Assembly (NCBI GenBank): GCA_964523395.1
Contig: CAZFXS010000015.1
Span: 1 to 59,052 of the forward strand
DNA: 59,052 bases
Reading direction: 5' to 3'
Origin: JANYJZ01 sp964523395
GTDB taxonomy: Bacteria; Bacteroidota; Ignavibacteria; UBA10030; SZUA-254
A program made the position numbers and the translations under genes. The notes beneath the pieces were generated by a model. That model worked only from the letters and a program-made list of their open reading frames with translations. It was not told where the DNA came from and did no database searches. This document shows, piece after piece, positions 17,701 through 26,660 of this stretch (within the stretch, counting starts at the first letter, position 1; each line of letters begins with the position of its first letter).

Positions 17701-19683
17701 TTATTTTTTCTTCTTGTTTAAAGAAGCCTCAATATTTGAATATACTTTTTTAAATAATGATTCTCCTTCTTTTTGAATTTCAGATAAGTCAGTCCACTCT
17801 AACATTCTTCTGAATTTCATTTTACTCTTTCCGCATTTTTCTGCAAGTGAAAGTAATAGTTGGGAAGCATTTATATTGGCGGTCATGAATAAATTCTGAT
17901 TATAAACTGTGGCATACTCAGCGAACATATTTCCCACTCTACTTTCATAAGCTATGTCCAAAGAACCTTCCGGTGTGTCTACCATCATTGTTGCTCCATT
18001 GTTCTTGCTTGAAAGAAAAATTGCCAGCGACATTCTCAAAGCAATATCTAAAAAGAATCTTTGGCTTTCCGAGAGTTGAAACGATTCTGTTCGTGCTAAG
18101 TCCTGAAGTTCCAAAACAAGTTTTATGGTTTTGTCAGTTCTCTTGGGCTGAATGTTCAGGTCAAGCCCGATAAAACTTTTTGCCAACTTCTTAAAGGTTG
18201 GAACAAAAACAGTTTCCGCTTCTTTGTAAGATGATTCAACTCTCTTTAAAAGTTTTTCATACTCCGGTTTCAACTTATCTCTTTTGCCATATTCTTCTTT
18301 TGCTTCCTTTTCAGATAGGTTATACTGATTTCTGTATTGTTCAATAAGTGCATCTACATTTTTGTTTCCAGTTCCCTTAAATGAAATGTCTGGGTTGTCC
18401 TCGGTAAATTCTTCCAACTTATCTCTTGACTTATTGAACTCTATTTCTACTTTATCAAGCTCAACTTTTTTGCCGTCAACTTCAAGAATTAAATTTTCCA
18501 ATTCTGAATTCTTGGAAGAAATTTTTTCGTCATTCTTTTGAATCAACTTTAATAGTTTGTTCAACTCAACATTGTTAGATTCATTAATTGTTGTGTTACA
18601 TAGTGGGCATTTCTCCTTGTGAATACTCCTTTCAATGCTTTCAACTATATGGGAGCCACCGGAACCACACAAGCAACATTCTTGATTCTTAATTGAAAGT
18701 TTAACATTCGTGTTTTCCAAAAGCTTTGAACGGGGTTTTGAATATTTGGAGAATAACCTTGTGTGTTCAATCTTGAATTGCATTATTTCTGAATTGAGAT
18801 GGCTTTGTTTTTTCAGCATGGTATCATACTCAATCTTGATATTGTTGTAAACCTTTTCAAGTTTTTCAGATTCCTTGTGAAGTTTTCCAAATTCGTTTTC
18901 CAATTTATCAAAGTCAGCAGCTTTTTTGCCTTTGGTTTTTTGAGTAAGTTCTTCAACTTTCTTTTTTGCTTGGGTTGCTTGCCATTTTAAATTTCGCGCG
19001 TTGGATTCATGTTTTTCCATTCGCCTTGTCATGTCCAAAATTTTCTCGGCATCATCAGGATTAGAATTGAAAACAATTGCCAATGCCTGATAAGAAGCCC
19101 TGTCGTCCCAAAAAAGCATTCTCCGGTTTTCATCAAAAGTGAAAACATAGAGTTGATAAAAAATAAAGTAGTCAAAATTGGCGAAGCCAATTTCTGACGC
19201 TAATAATTTTTGAAATTGATTGTTGAGTTCTTTTGGACTCTCGTTTTTACCTTTGAAGTGAGAAATTTTTTTGTTGCCACTGGTGCTAAAAAATTCAAGT
19301 AGTCGGAGTTCTTCTCTTTCAAAGAAACCCCGGATTATTCTGAAATATTTTTCATTGACTTTAAATAGAATTTCAATCTCAGCTTTTTCTTCTTCCTTCT
19401 TGCCAATTCTTCCAACGAAATACCTATCCGTGTATCGCTTGTTTGCTGTTACAATTTCGCTCGGTGAATACACTTCTTTGTTTGGTTCTAAAACAATTCC
19501 GGTCAAACCGTAATTGATGGAGTTCAGAAAAGTGGTCTTACCCAAACCGTTTGCTCCGGCTAAACAATACACACCTTCATTTATGTCCTCATTTACCTCG
19601 TAAACCTTGCCCTTCCGCTTATACAAAGAGAAGTTCCGAAGGATTACCTTTTGGAGTTTTATGAAGTTGTATTTGCCCTGCAT
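17701..19683 (-). CDS. Rad50/SMC-like ABC ATPase of a defence operon
   Basis: 660 aa. Walker A GANGLGKT is at 43-50. A charged coiled-coil region runs from about 215 to 490, interrupted at its middle by two cysteine pairs (336-339 and 359-362) like a zinc hook. The ABC signature LSESQRFFLDIAL is at 537-549 and Walker B/D-loop MMVDTPEGSLD at 566-576. The DTPEGSLD variant is typical of prokaryotic conflict-system ATPases rather than housekeeping RecN/SbcC. It is the first gene of the island, with its own promoter at 19724-19754. It probably senses or loads on DNA and gates the nuclease. Codon composition is AT-rich (long A/T runs) unlike the downstream dehydrogenase operon. Confidence 0.88.
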   Translation of the reverse strand: MQGKYNFIKLQKVILRNFSLYKRKGKVYEVNEDINEGVYCLAGANGLGKTTFLNSINYGLTGIVLEPNKEVYSPSEIVTANKRYTDRYFVGRIGKKEEEKAEIEILFKVNEKYFRIIRGFFEREELRLLEFFSTSGNKKISHFKGKNESPKELNNQFQKLLASEIGFANFDYFIFYQLYVFTFDENRRMLFWDDRASYQALAIVFNSNPDDAEKILDMTRRMEKHESNARNLKWQATQAKKKVEELTQKTKGKKAADFDKLENEFGKLHKESEKLEKVYNNIKIEYDTMLKKQSHLNSEIMQFKIEHTRLFSKYSKPRSKLLENTNVKLSIKNQECCLCGSGGSHIVESIERSIHKEKCPLCNTTINESNNVELNKLLKLIQKNDEKISSKNSELENLILEVDGKKVELDKVEIEFNKSRDKLEEFTEDNPDISFKGTGNKNVDALIEQYRNQYNLSEKEAKEEYGKRDKLKPEYEKLLKRVESSYKEAETVFVPTFKKLAKSFIGLDLNIQPKRTDKTIKLVLELQDLARTESFQLSESQRFFLDIALRMSLAIFLSSKNNGATMMVDTPEGSLDIAYESRVGNMFAEYATVYNQNLFMTANINASQLLLSLAEKCGKSKMKFRRMLEWTDLSEIQKEGESLFKKVYSNIEASLNKKKK

Positions 19684-19723
19684 TCAAAAATGATCGTAAA
19701 TTATGAAGGCTTTTTAGTTTTCG

Positions 19724-19754
19724 TCAATATACAGCAAACAGCTTGGAATGTCAA
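19724..19754 (-). promoter_or_regulatory. Strong promoter of the four-gene defence operon
   Basis: On the minus strand TTGACA, 17 nt, TATATT: close to a consensus sigma-70 promoter, and also TTG-N20-TATATTGA in the Bacteroidota layout. Predicted leader is about 35 nt to the ATPase ATG. The rest of 19684-19959 holds only this promoter and the divergent one at 19854-19884. Confidence 0.65.
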
Positions 19755-19853
19755 TGTTTAATGGTAAATAGCTCATTTAATAAATTGTACCAATTTCATC
19801 ATTGTTATCTCATAGTAATCCTTTTATCCTTTGTCAAACCCTTTAATCTGCTG

Positions 19854-19884
19854 TTGAGACTCACCAAAACTTTTTGTATCTTTC
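19854..19884 (+). promoter_or_regulatory. Candidate promoter for membrane protein-aldehyde dehydrogenase operon
   Basis: TTG, exactly 20 nt, then TATCTTTC; about 70 nt of leader before the GTG start at 19960. Divergent from the defence-operon promoter. Confidence 0.5.
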
Positions 19885-19959
19885 TCTCCGTCATTCCGCC
19901 CGGATTCACCACCTTGGGCTGTTTTTCAGGCAACTTCATCAATTCGAAAGGCTTCAACA

Positions 19960-20439
19960 GTGGCACGTGAACTTACGCTTCTTTTCCATTTTATCGGGTT
20001 CGGCCTCCTAATGTCAACCCTTGTCGCCGGGTTTATGCTTGACCGACAATACCGGAAAGCCAAAGACCTCCAATCCAAAGCAGTTATCCTGCGCTCATCA
20101 AAGCCGATCGGCATGTTAAGCCCGTTCGGCATTCTTATCATGCTCATCACAGGGATCGGTAATATGCACGCGCTCGGCGTAGGGCTGTTGACATTCGGCT
20201 GGCTCTCGGCAAAGGTGATCCTTTTCGCCATTGCTTCCATCAGCGGAATTACGTTCGGCATCATTGCCCGTAAGCGCGGCGCACTCGTTGGGAAAATGGC
20301 AGCCGGTACTGCGCCCGCCGATGCCGAAGCGACACTCAAAGGCTATGATAACCAGGCCGCAATTTTCTATATCGTTATGCCCCTGCTGATGCTGATGATT
20401 CTTTCGCTTTCCGTATACGGCAGACTCGGGGGACAGTAA
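19960..20439 (+). CDS. Four-helix integral membrane protein (DUF2269-like)
   Basis: 159 aa with a GTG start. Four hydrophobic segments are seen (about 5-27, 50-70, 78-98 and 132-152), with a charged loop RQYRKAKDLQ after the first. The pattern resembles predicted integral membrane proteins of the DUF2269/CopD-like type; the resemblance is weak. The aldehyde dehydrogenase gene begins 3 nt after its stop, so the two are one transcript. Function unknown. Confidence 0.65.
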   Translation: MARELTLLFHFIGFGLLMSTLVAGFMLDRQYRKAKDLQSKAVILRSSKPIGMLSPFGILIMLITGIGNMHALGVGLLTFGWLSAKVILFAIASISGITFGIIARKRGALVGKMAAGTAPADAEATLKGYDNQAAIFYIVMPLLMLMILSLSVYGRLGGQ

Positions 20440-20442
20440 ATC

Positions 20443-21945
20443 GTGCGCGAGTATTCTCTCTACATAGATGGTGAATTCGTCCCATCAGCATCAAAGCAAA
20501 CATTTGATTCCATCAATCCATTTAACCAGGAAATCGTTGCACGTATAGCCCGTGCCAACGTGGCCGATGCTCAGCGTTCTATCGTGGCTGCCCGAAAAGC
20601 TTTTGATGAAGGACCCTGGCCGCGCATGAGCAAAGAAGAGCGGAGCGCTCTTCTGAAAGCCATCTCAGATAAAATTAATGAAAAGAAAAGCTCATTCGAG
20701 CAACTGGAAATCGATGATTCCGGCGGAACCATCAAAAAAATAAAAGAGGATGTGTTCCTCAGCGCGCGGGCAATGAATTATTTTTCCAAACTCGCCGCGA
20801 TGGAAGCGACAGAGCCAGTCGACGGGCTTTCGAAACCGGGATTCAGTAAAAATATGATTCTCCGTGAACCGGTTGGAATTGTTGCAGCCATTATCCCGTG
20901 GAATTTTCCATTGAAGATGGCAATCTGGAAGTTGGGTCCAGCCCTTGCCGCTGGAAACACAGTTGTCCTGAAACCTTCCGAACTCTCTCCGGTCTCTGCC
21001 ATGGAGCTTGCGAATCTTTTCCATGAAGCAGGATTTCCTAAAGGCGTTGTCAATATTATTCCCGGCTTTGGTGAAGACGTCGGTGAAGAGCTGGTAAAAA
21101 ACCCCATGGTGGATAAAGTGACATTCACCGGGTCAACTGCAGTCGGACGACGCGTTATGAGTACCGCATCCGCTTCGCTCAAAAAATGCACGCTGGAATG
21201 CGGCGGGAAATCGGCCAACATTGTACTCGATGATGCGGATTTGAATTTAGCTGTCGACGGCGCACTCTATGCTATCTTCTATCATCAGGGACAATGCTGT
21301 GAAGCAGGAACACGTTTATTCCTTCCATCTTCACTGCATGACGAGTTTGTCAATCGCATGATTGAGAAAACGAAAAAGATGAAACTGGGTGACCCAAAAG
21401 ACGCATCTACAGATATTGGACCTGTTATTTCCGCGAAACAACAGGGACGCATTCTCGATTATATTAAAAGTGGAAAAGGCCAAGGAGCGGCGATTGCCTA
21501 CGGAGGCGGAAAACCTCAAGCGCCCGAATTGTCCAAAGGATTTTTTGTCGAGCCGACAATCTTCACGAATGTTGACAACCAAATGACCATCGCGCAGGAA
21601 GAAATTTTCGGTCCTGTGCTCTCCGTTATCAAATATTCAACAATTGATGACGCAATCGCAAAAGCTAATCAGTCAATTTACGGACTCGGAGGCGGCGTCT
21701 GGTCGCGTGATGCAGAAAAAGCAATGGATGTCGCAAAGCGCCTTCGTACAGGGACTGTTTGGATTAACGAATGGCATTTGATTTCCGAGAAAGCTCCATT
21801 CGGCGGATACAAACAAAGCGGTATCGGACGTGAGTTCGGTATTGAGGGACTTCGTGAATACACCGAAACAAAACATCTGCACATCGATGAAGTCGGTTCC
21901 CGTGAAAAAAAATTCTGGTATGACACAGTCGTTCCAAAATCGTAA
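20443..21945 (+). CDS. NAD(P)-dependent aldehyde dehydrogenase
   Basis: 500 aa with a GTG start. All family landmarks are intact: PWNFPLKMAIWKLGPALAAGNTVVLKPSE, FTGSTAVGRR, the general base in LECGGKSANIVLDDAD, and the catalytic Cys in YHQGQCCEAGTR (the second of the two Cys). It oxidises an aldehyde to the acid. The sequence is closest in style to the betaine/indole-acetaldehyde/ALDH2 group, but the substrate is not deducible. Co-transcribed with the upstream membrane protein and probably the lipoprotein 31 nt downstream. Confidence 0.93.
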   Translation: MREYSLYIDGEFVPSASKQTFDSINPFNQEIVARIARANVADAQRSIVAARKAFDEGPWPRMSKEERSALLKAISDKINEKKSSFEQLEIDDSGGTIKKIKEDVFLSARAMNYFSKLAAMEATEPVDGLSKPGFSKNMILREPVGIVAAIIPWNFPLKMAIWKLGPALAAGNTVVLKPSELSPVSAMELANLFHEAGFPKGVVNIIPGFGEDVGEELVKNPMVDKVTFTGSTAVGRRVMSTASASLKKCTLECGGKSANIVLDDADLNLAVDGALYAIFYHQGQCCEAGTRLFLPSSLHDEFVNRMIEKTKKMKLGDPKDASTDIGPVISAKQQGRILDYIKSGKGQGAAIAYGGGKPQAPELSKGFFVEPTIFTNVDNQMTIAQEEIFGPVLSVIKYSTIDDAIAKANQSIYGLGGGVWSRDAEKAMDVAKRLRTGTVWINEWHLISEKAPFGGYKQSGIGREFGIEGLREYTETKHLHIDEVGSREKKFWYDTVVPKS

Positions 21946-21976
21946 TAATACTCATCATTTACATGGAGATGCACTC

Positions 21977-22978
21977 ATGAAATCACTTCTTTTTACCTCT
22001 CTCCTTTTCATTCTTGTCATTGCGGGTTGCGAGAATAAACCCGTGGTGCCGCTTCCTGCCGGAGAGATGAATGAATACCGCGACCCCGGGTTCGGATTTA
22101 AAATCAAGTACCCGAAAGACTGGAAACAGATGGGCTCTGCCGGTAACGCTGTCTTTGCGCCTTCGCAGGATGTTATCAACAAGTTTCAGGACCCTGCGAC
22201 GGGTTTAGAGGGAGGAATGGTTACAGCACAGGTTATTAAGTATGACGGGAAACCTGCTGATGCAGTAACACAGTCCGCCAAAGAAGAATTGAAGCAGACC
22301 TGGCAGAACATAGAGATTCAACCCGACGCACCGGTATCAATATCAGGGAAAAATGGTACGAACGTCCGGTATACTATTCCTGTCACTTCAAAGAAAAAGA
22401 TTATCGGAAATGACGTGTACATTGCCGGGGATACTGCATTGTATAAGGTATCGTTTATGGCATTCGGTGATGATCAGGCAACAATTCACTCTCAGATATT
22501 TGCCGCAATGCAGGGTTCTTTTGAAATTCCTGTCGTAGTAAAGAAGACCGATGACAAATGGGCCGCATCTCAAAACATGGAAACCTACACATCAAATTAT
22601 TTTACGATGCAGTATCCGGATAATCTGGAATTCGTTCAGGTCGCAAAAGGCGACAAAGACTTAGCCATGGAAATGCGCGCTGACAGGCGCGACTGCAGTA
22701 TCCATATTGATGTATTCGGAGCAAAAGGGTTGACTGTCGATAAAGTGTGGGAGCAGAACAAAGGAAAGTATCGCGCTAAAGGTACGGGCAACACAACGAT
22801 TGACAACGAAAAAGCATTTTGGGTTGATTATTCACCAGTTGCGAACATCAATAGCAGAGCCTATTTCGTTGTAAAGAATGACAAAGTTGTTCGCACGACC
22901 GTAAACTGGTTCGCGGCGCAAAAAGATGTGTATTTCCCGGTATTTGAAAATTCTGTAAAGTCAATAAAACTGAAATAA
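21977..22978 (+). CDS. Lipoprotein with two PsbP-like domains
   Basis: 333 aa from the ATG at 21977, chosen because GGAG lies 8 nt upstream and because it gives a proper lipoprotein signal with lipobox IAGC (Cys18). The frame is open back to 21830 inside the dehydrogenase, but that extension is spurious. Two copies of a PsbP/Mog1-like fold follow, each beginning with the pattern F-[KT]-[IM]-x-YP (GFKIKYPKDW and FTMQYPDNLE). The protein is attached to a membrane facing the periplasm; role unknown. Confidence 0.8.
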   Translation: MKSLLFTSLLFILVIAGCENKPVVPLPAGEMNEYRDPGFGFKIKYPKDWKQMGSAGNAVFAPSQDVINKFQDPATGLEGGMVTAQVIKYDGKPADAVTQSAKEELKQTWQNIEIQPDAPVSISGKNGTNVRYTIPVTSKKKIIGNDVYIAGDTALYKVSFMAFGDDQATIHSQIFAAMQGSFEIPVVVKKTDDKWAASQNMETYTSNYFTMQYPDNLEFVQVAKGDKDLAMEMRADRRDCSIHIDVFGAKGLTVDKVWEQNKGKYRAKGTGNTTIDNEKAFWVDYSPVANINSRAYFVVKNDKVVRTTVNWFAAQKDVYFPVFENSVKSIKLK

Positions 22979-22982
22979 AAAC

Positions 22983-23007
22983 AGTCCGCTTCGGCGGACT
23001 TTTTTTT
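22983..23007 (+). terminator. Intrinsic terminator
   Basis: AGTCCGC-TTCG-GCGGACT, a perfect 7-bp stem with a stable tetraloop, followed by eight T. Ends the aldehyde dehydrogenase operon. Confidence 0.95.
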
Positions 23008-23027
23008 AACCATTATTTAGTATTGTT

Positions 23028-24731
23028 ATGGATATCAAGAACCGAACTGTGCTCGTTCTGGGAGGAGCGGGTCTGGTTGGACTCGCTATTTGCCGTAAAC
23101 TTGTTGAAGAAGAACCAAAGAAAATCATCGTCACCTCCCTGCTAAAACAAGAAGCAGAAGAAGCTGTCTCAGTTTTAAGAAAAGAATTTCCCCGGCAGAA
23201 GACAACATATGCCGCCTGGTGGGGAAATGTTTTTGTCCGGCAGGATTTAAAGGATATGAAACGGGAGGATATCCTCGGCGAGCGCAGGCTCCGGTCGATG
23301 CTTATTGAGGATATTCTCGAAGAACTGACTGAACATGTCTTACAGCGATCGGCGCTTTTTCAACTCATCAAAAAGTACAAACCGGATGTCATCATCGATT
23401 GTATCAACTCCGCGACTGCAATCGCGTATCAGGATATTTTTCAGACAGCGAGATCTGTACTGCAAAGCCTGCGGAAAGATAAAGCCGGAAAATATTCTGC
23501 TCTTCACGATACTACCGAAAAACTTCTTTGCACACTGTACATTCCCCAGCTTATCCGCCATGTCCAGTTGTTGTATCGGTCAATGCATACCTCAGGCACA
23601 AAGATTTATGTTAAAATAGGAACGAGCGGAACCGGCGGAATGGGATTAAACATTCCCTACACGCACAGTGAAGAGCGTCCCTCAAGTGTTCTGCTGAGCA
23701 AATCTTCTGTTGCGGGTGCTCATACATTGCTTCTGTTTCTGATGGGAAGAACACCTGACGCACCGATAACAAAAGAAGTGAAGCCAACCGCGGCAATCGC
23801 ATGGAAGAGAGTCGGGTTCGGTGAGATTAAACGGCGCGGGAAACCGATTGCATTGTATGATTGCCACCCTTCCAAGGGAGTGAAGTTACAGAAAAAACTC
23901 ACACTATCGATGCCCGGAACAGGGAAACCGATGAACGACACGTTAAAATCGGTGTTCATCGATACCGGTGAAAACGGTCTTTTCTCCCGCGGCGAGTTTG
24001 AAGCAATCGCCACGCCGGGACAAATGGAGTTCGTCACACCGGAAGAGATCGCCGACGATGTTGTGTACGAAATCAAGGGCGGCAACACAGGGCATGATAT
24101 CATTAATGCCCTCGATAACGCAACACTTTCACCAACATACAGGGCAGGATATCTCTTTGAAAGCGCGAACAAGCGAATTAAAGAACTGGAGAAAAAACAT
24201 GGTGTTGACAGCGTGGCATTTGAAATGCTCGGGCCTCCGCGCCTCTCAAAGTTGTTGTACGAGTCATATCTTCTTAAGCGAACATACAAAGAAATACTGA
24301 GAGTCTCCAAAACATCTCCAAATAAATTGTCCCAAGCGCTTGCAAAGGAAATCAAGTCGAATGCCAAACTCCGTTCCCAGATTATTTCCATCGGCATACC
24401 AATTCTGATGCCCGACGGAAAAACGCTCCTCCGCGGAAACGATATAAAAATTCCACCGTTTCACGGAGAGAACGAAATTCCGATCACTCCAAAAAGCATT
24501 AATCTCTGGGCGCATGACGGGTGGGTGGATTTACGTGCTGTCAATATGAAGCAATGGATTGCTCGCTTCAAAGAAATCATCAGCCGCGCTGAAAAGATCC
24601 CGGCCGACAGTACCGGTTCACGATATCTGAACAACAAGGCGTACTGGAACAACTTCGGCGAGATCGAGCCGGGTAAGATTGCCGGATGGATATTCAGCTA
24701 TGAAGAAAAAGGAATGAGGATGAAAGCGTAA
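23028..24731 (+). CDS. Rossmann-fold NAD(P)-binding protein, unknown function
   Basis: 567 aa. The N-terminus VLVLGGAGLVGLAICRKL is a GGxGxxG dinucleotide-binding motif as in extended short-chain dehydrogenases/epimerases. The rest includes IDCINSATAIAYQDIF, where a sugar epimerase would have its substrate loop, and KIGTSGTGGMGLNIPYTHSE. A YxxxK pair cannot be placed with confidence, and the protein is about twice the length of a usual epimerase, with a charged C-terminal half. It has its own bidirectional terminator downstream. Could be a short-chain-dehydrogenase-like oxidoreductase acting on a large substrate; I do not recognise a named family. Confidence 0.6.
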   Translation: MDIKNRTVLVLGGAGLVGLAICRKLVEEEPKKIIVTSLLKQEAEEAVSVLRKEFPRQKTTYAAWWGNVFVRQDLKDMKREDILGERRLRSMLIEDILEELTEHVLQRSALFQLIKKYKPDVIIDCINSATAIAYQDIFQTARSVLQSLRKDKAGKYSALHDTTEKLLCTLYIPQLIRHVQLLYRSMHTSGTKIYVKIGTSGTGGMGLNIPYTHSEERPSSVLLSKSSVAGAHTLLLFLMGRTPDAPITKEVKPTAAIAWKRVGFGEIKRRGKPIALYDCHPSKGVKLQKKLTLSMPGTGKPMNDTLKSVFIDTGENGLFSRGEFEAIATPGQMEFVTPEEIADDVVYEIKGGNTGHDIINALDNATLSPTYRAGYLFESANKRIKELEKKHGVDSVAFEMLGPPRLSKLLYESYLLKRTYKEILRVSKTSPNKLSQALAKEIKSNAKLRSQIISIGIPILMPDGKTLLRGNDIKIPPFHGENEIPITPKSINLWAHDGWVDLRAVNMKQWIARFKEIISRAEKIPADSTGSRYLNNKAYWNNFGEIEPGKIAGWIFSYEEKGMRMKA

Positions 24732-24751
24732 CAGGTTCCCGACCTAAAACA

Positions 24752-24785
24752 AAAGCCCCTTCTGCGTATTACGCGAAGGGGCTTT
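24752..24785. terminator. Bidirectional terminator between convergent genes
   Basis: AAAGCCCCTTC and GAAGGGGCTTT form an 11-bp stem with a small inner GCG/CGC extension; T/A-rich flanks on both sides serve both the Rossmann-protein gene and the convergent ATPase gene. Confidence 0.85.
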
Positions 24786-24806
24786 GTGTTTCATCCTTGC
24801 TTCTGG

Positions 24807-26444
24807 TTAATTCATATCCTCTTCATCAACCGAATGATGCTCCTCATCAGGCGCAGTTTCAGTGCGCTGCTGCTGCTTAGGCGGATGATCCTGTTTGCGC
24901 TGTCCGCGAGGCCGGGAGTAGTGCCGGCGCTCCGAAACACCGAGCCCCGAGCGGTAGAGTAACGGGACTTTAAACTTTCTGCTCGAGTCCACGTTATTTC
25001 CAAGGGGCATCAGCAAACCGGTATCATATACTGCGCGAATGGCATCATCGCCCTTCGGTGAAAGCGGTTCAAACAGCATGTAAAGTTCCTGGCGGTGAAA
25101 CACTGTTGTATCACTGCCACGGAAAATATCAAAATGCTTGGTAAGGTGCGGAAATTCCGAATAAAGATATGTATCGCAGCGGTACGCGGAGATCATTTCA
25201 AACGCTTCTTTCAACGCTTTGCCGCTGATAAGCTTCGTCGAGCAATGCCTGTTTTCCTGCCGGTTAAATTCGCGTTGTTTCTCAACAGCCCGGTTGCCGA
25301 GATGAATTAACTCACGCGGGAAACTGCTTCCTGTTCCGTCTACCAGCCTCCGTAATATCCACTGATCGGTCGGAGTGGAGTTTATTTCGGAACTTCCCAT
25401 GGTCGGTTCAAAGATCGTATAGAAAATTCGTTTAACGTAATCATCCGTTCCAAGAATAACGTTGGAAACGTCCACCTTTTCTCCCATCATTTGTTCGCAA
25501 TACGCGCGAACGTGATTATCCACAACTGCGCGCGCAACTAACAGCTTTAAGAGCAGGTGACCGGGCCATTTCATGTCGCTGCTGTAGCTTACAAGGTGAG
25601 ATTTGTTGACAATGTGAAGCTGCCGGTAAATATCGTTCCGCAGGAATATTTTTAAATGAATATTCCTGAACTGGTTACCGTACTGAACAAGGAGTTGTAC
25701 AAGCCCGGTTATTGCCGATTTCAGCTTTACCATATCGTCGACAAACAGAAGATCAAGTTTATCAAGCATCAGCCACGCAAGACTTTTTGTCTCCTGAAGC
25801 ACGATGTCGATATTATCAAGCAGAGCAATAATGCTCATGCCGGTTTTGTGTTTAAAGTCGGTTGCAGCAGAAACATTTCCATTATCTCTGGATGAGCTCT
25901 TTTTCGTTGAGCCGCCGTTTTTACTGAAGAACGGCAGTTTCATTTTCTTAAGCGGATTTTTCTCTTCCCTCAATCCGAGGTCAACAAGCATAACATGTAA
26001 TGTTTCATACGCCTCCTTAAGTTTTACATTTTTCCCTTTTAGAGCGGCGCTGGTAACTTTTTCATCGTTAAGTAATGTTGTTGCTGTTTTTAGTCCAAGA
26101 TACAGCAACCAGAAGTCTCTGAAGTCATCGACCGATGTCGGCTTGAGTTCTCTCAAATCGACATCAGGTAAAAATTGTTCGCTCTGCAGTCCGTATGCAG
26201 GAATGCAATAAATCTCATCGTAATTTTTAGGAAGAAGCGGTTTTACTTTCTGCAGGTCTTCAGAGAGTAATCGACAAATGGCACTCTTGCCGGAGCCTTT
26301 GTTTCCGACAATAAGAGAGTGCTGAGGAAGCAGGACTTGTCTCAGCATTTCAGTACCGATAAAACATGTATTAAACCTGTGGTCGGATTCGCCGTCGACG
26401 CGTCCGAAGTTTAAACATGTCAATACCTGTTGCGGATCAATCAT
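24807..26444 (-). CDS. P-loop ATPase, Sll1717-like
   Basis: 545 aa from the ATG at 26444. The Walker A motif IVGNKGSGKSAICRLL is preceded by the conserved FGRVDGESD lead-in seen in Sll1717-type P-loop ATPases. A Walker-B-like LLFVDDM follows near the middle, and the tail (last 45 residues) is a low-complexity Arg/Gln/Glu-rich stretch. An open extension to 26612 adds 56 residues with no family features and is left out. These ATPases resemble STAND/KAP-like NTPases; their function is not established. Divergent from a membrane-protein gene that may be its partner. Confidence 0.7.
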   Translation of the reverse strand: MIDPQQVLTCLNFGRVDGESDHRFNTCFIGTEMLRQVLLPQHSLIVGNKGSGKSAICRLLSEDLQKVKPLLPKNYDEIYCIPAYGLQSEQFLPDVDLRELKPTSVDDFRDFWLLYLGLKTATTLLNDEKVTSAALKGKNVKLKEAYETLHVMLVDLGLREEKNPLKKMKLPFFSKNGGSTKKSSSRDNGNVSAATDFKHKTGMSIIALLDNIDIVLQETKSLAWLMLDKLDLLFVDDMVKLKSAITGLVQLLVQYGNQFRNIHLKIFLRNDIYRQLHIVNKSHLVSYSSDMKWPGHLLLKLLVARAVVDNHVRAYCEQMMGEKVDVSNVILGTDDYVKRIFYTIFEPTMGSSEINSTPTDQWILRRLVDGTGSSFPRELIHLGNRAVEKQREFNRQENRHCSTKLISGKALKEAFEMISAYRCDTYLYSEFPHLTKHFDIFRGSDTTVFHRQELYMLFEPLSPKGDDAIRAVYDTGLLMPLGNNVDSSRKFKVPLLYRSGLGVSERRHYSRPRGQRKQDHPPKQQQRTETAPDEEHHSVDEEDMN

Positions 26445-26629
26445 ATGAGTATTCCCAATAATGTTATGCCCGTTACTGCACCTTCTTCCTGAAAGGTGCG
26501 CTAAGATCGTACTCAATTTAAAGAGATTATACCACAGCGGTGTGGGTGCAATCACAAGTCTGGCGGGGGTGTTGGCTGGGTCACAGGAGGCCGGATTGGC
26601 TTGTTCCTTCACTGCGGTCAGGACAGGCC

Positions 26630-26660
26630 TTGCTAACGGACCATAAAATCGTTACTTTAT
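26630..26660 (+). promoter_or_regulatory. Candidate promoter overlapping the first ATG of the next gene
   Basis: TTG, exactly 20 nt, TACTTTAT. The -7 element overlaps the ATG at 26659, so if the promoter is used translation must start later, for example at the ATG at 26713. The remaining intergenic sequence (26445-26629) shows no other feature I can support. Confidence 0.3.

Noticed and set aside
23720..24397. - strand open frame of 225 codons opposite the Rossmann protein
   Set aside because: No recognisable motif and completely contained in a better gene.
26445..26612. Longer N-terminus of the Sll1717-like ATPase
   Set aside because: The extra 56 residues lack family character; the ATG at 26444 starts just before the conserved FGRVDGESD region.
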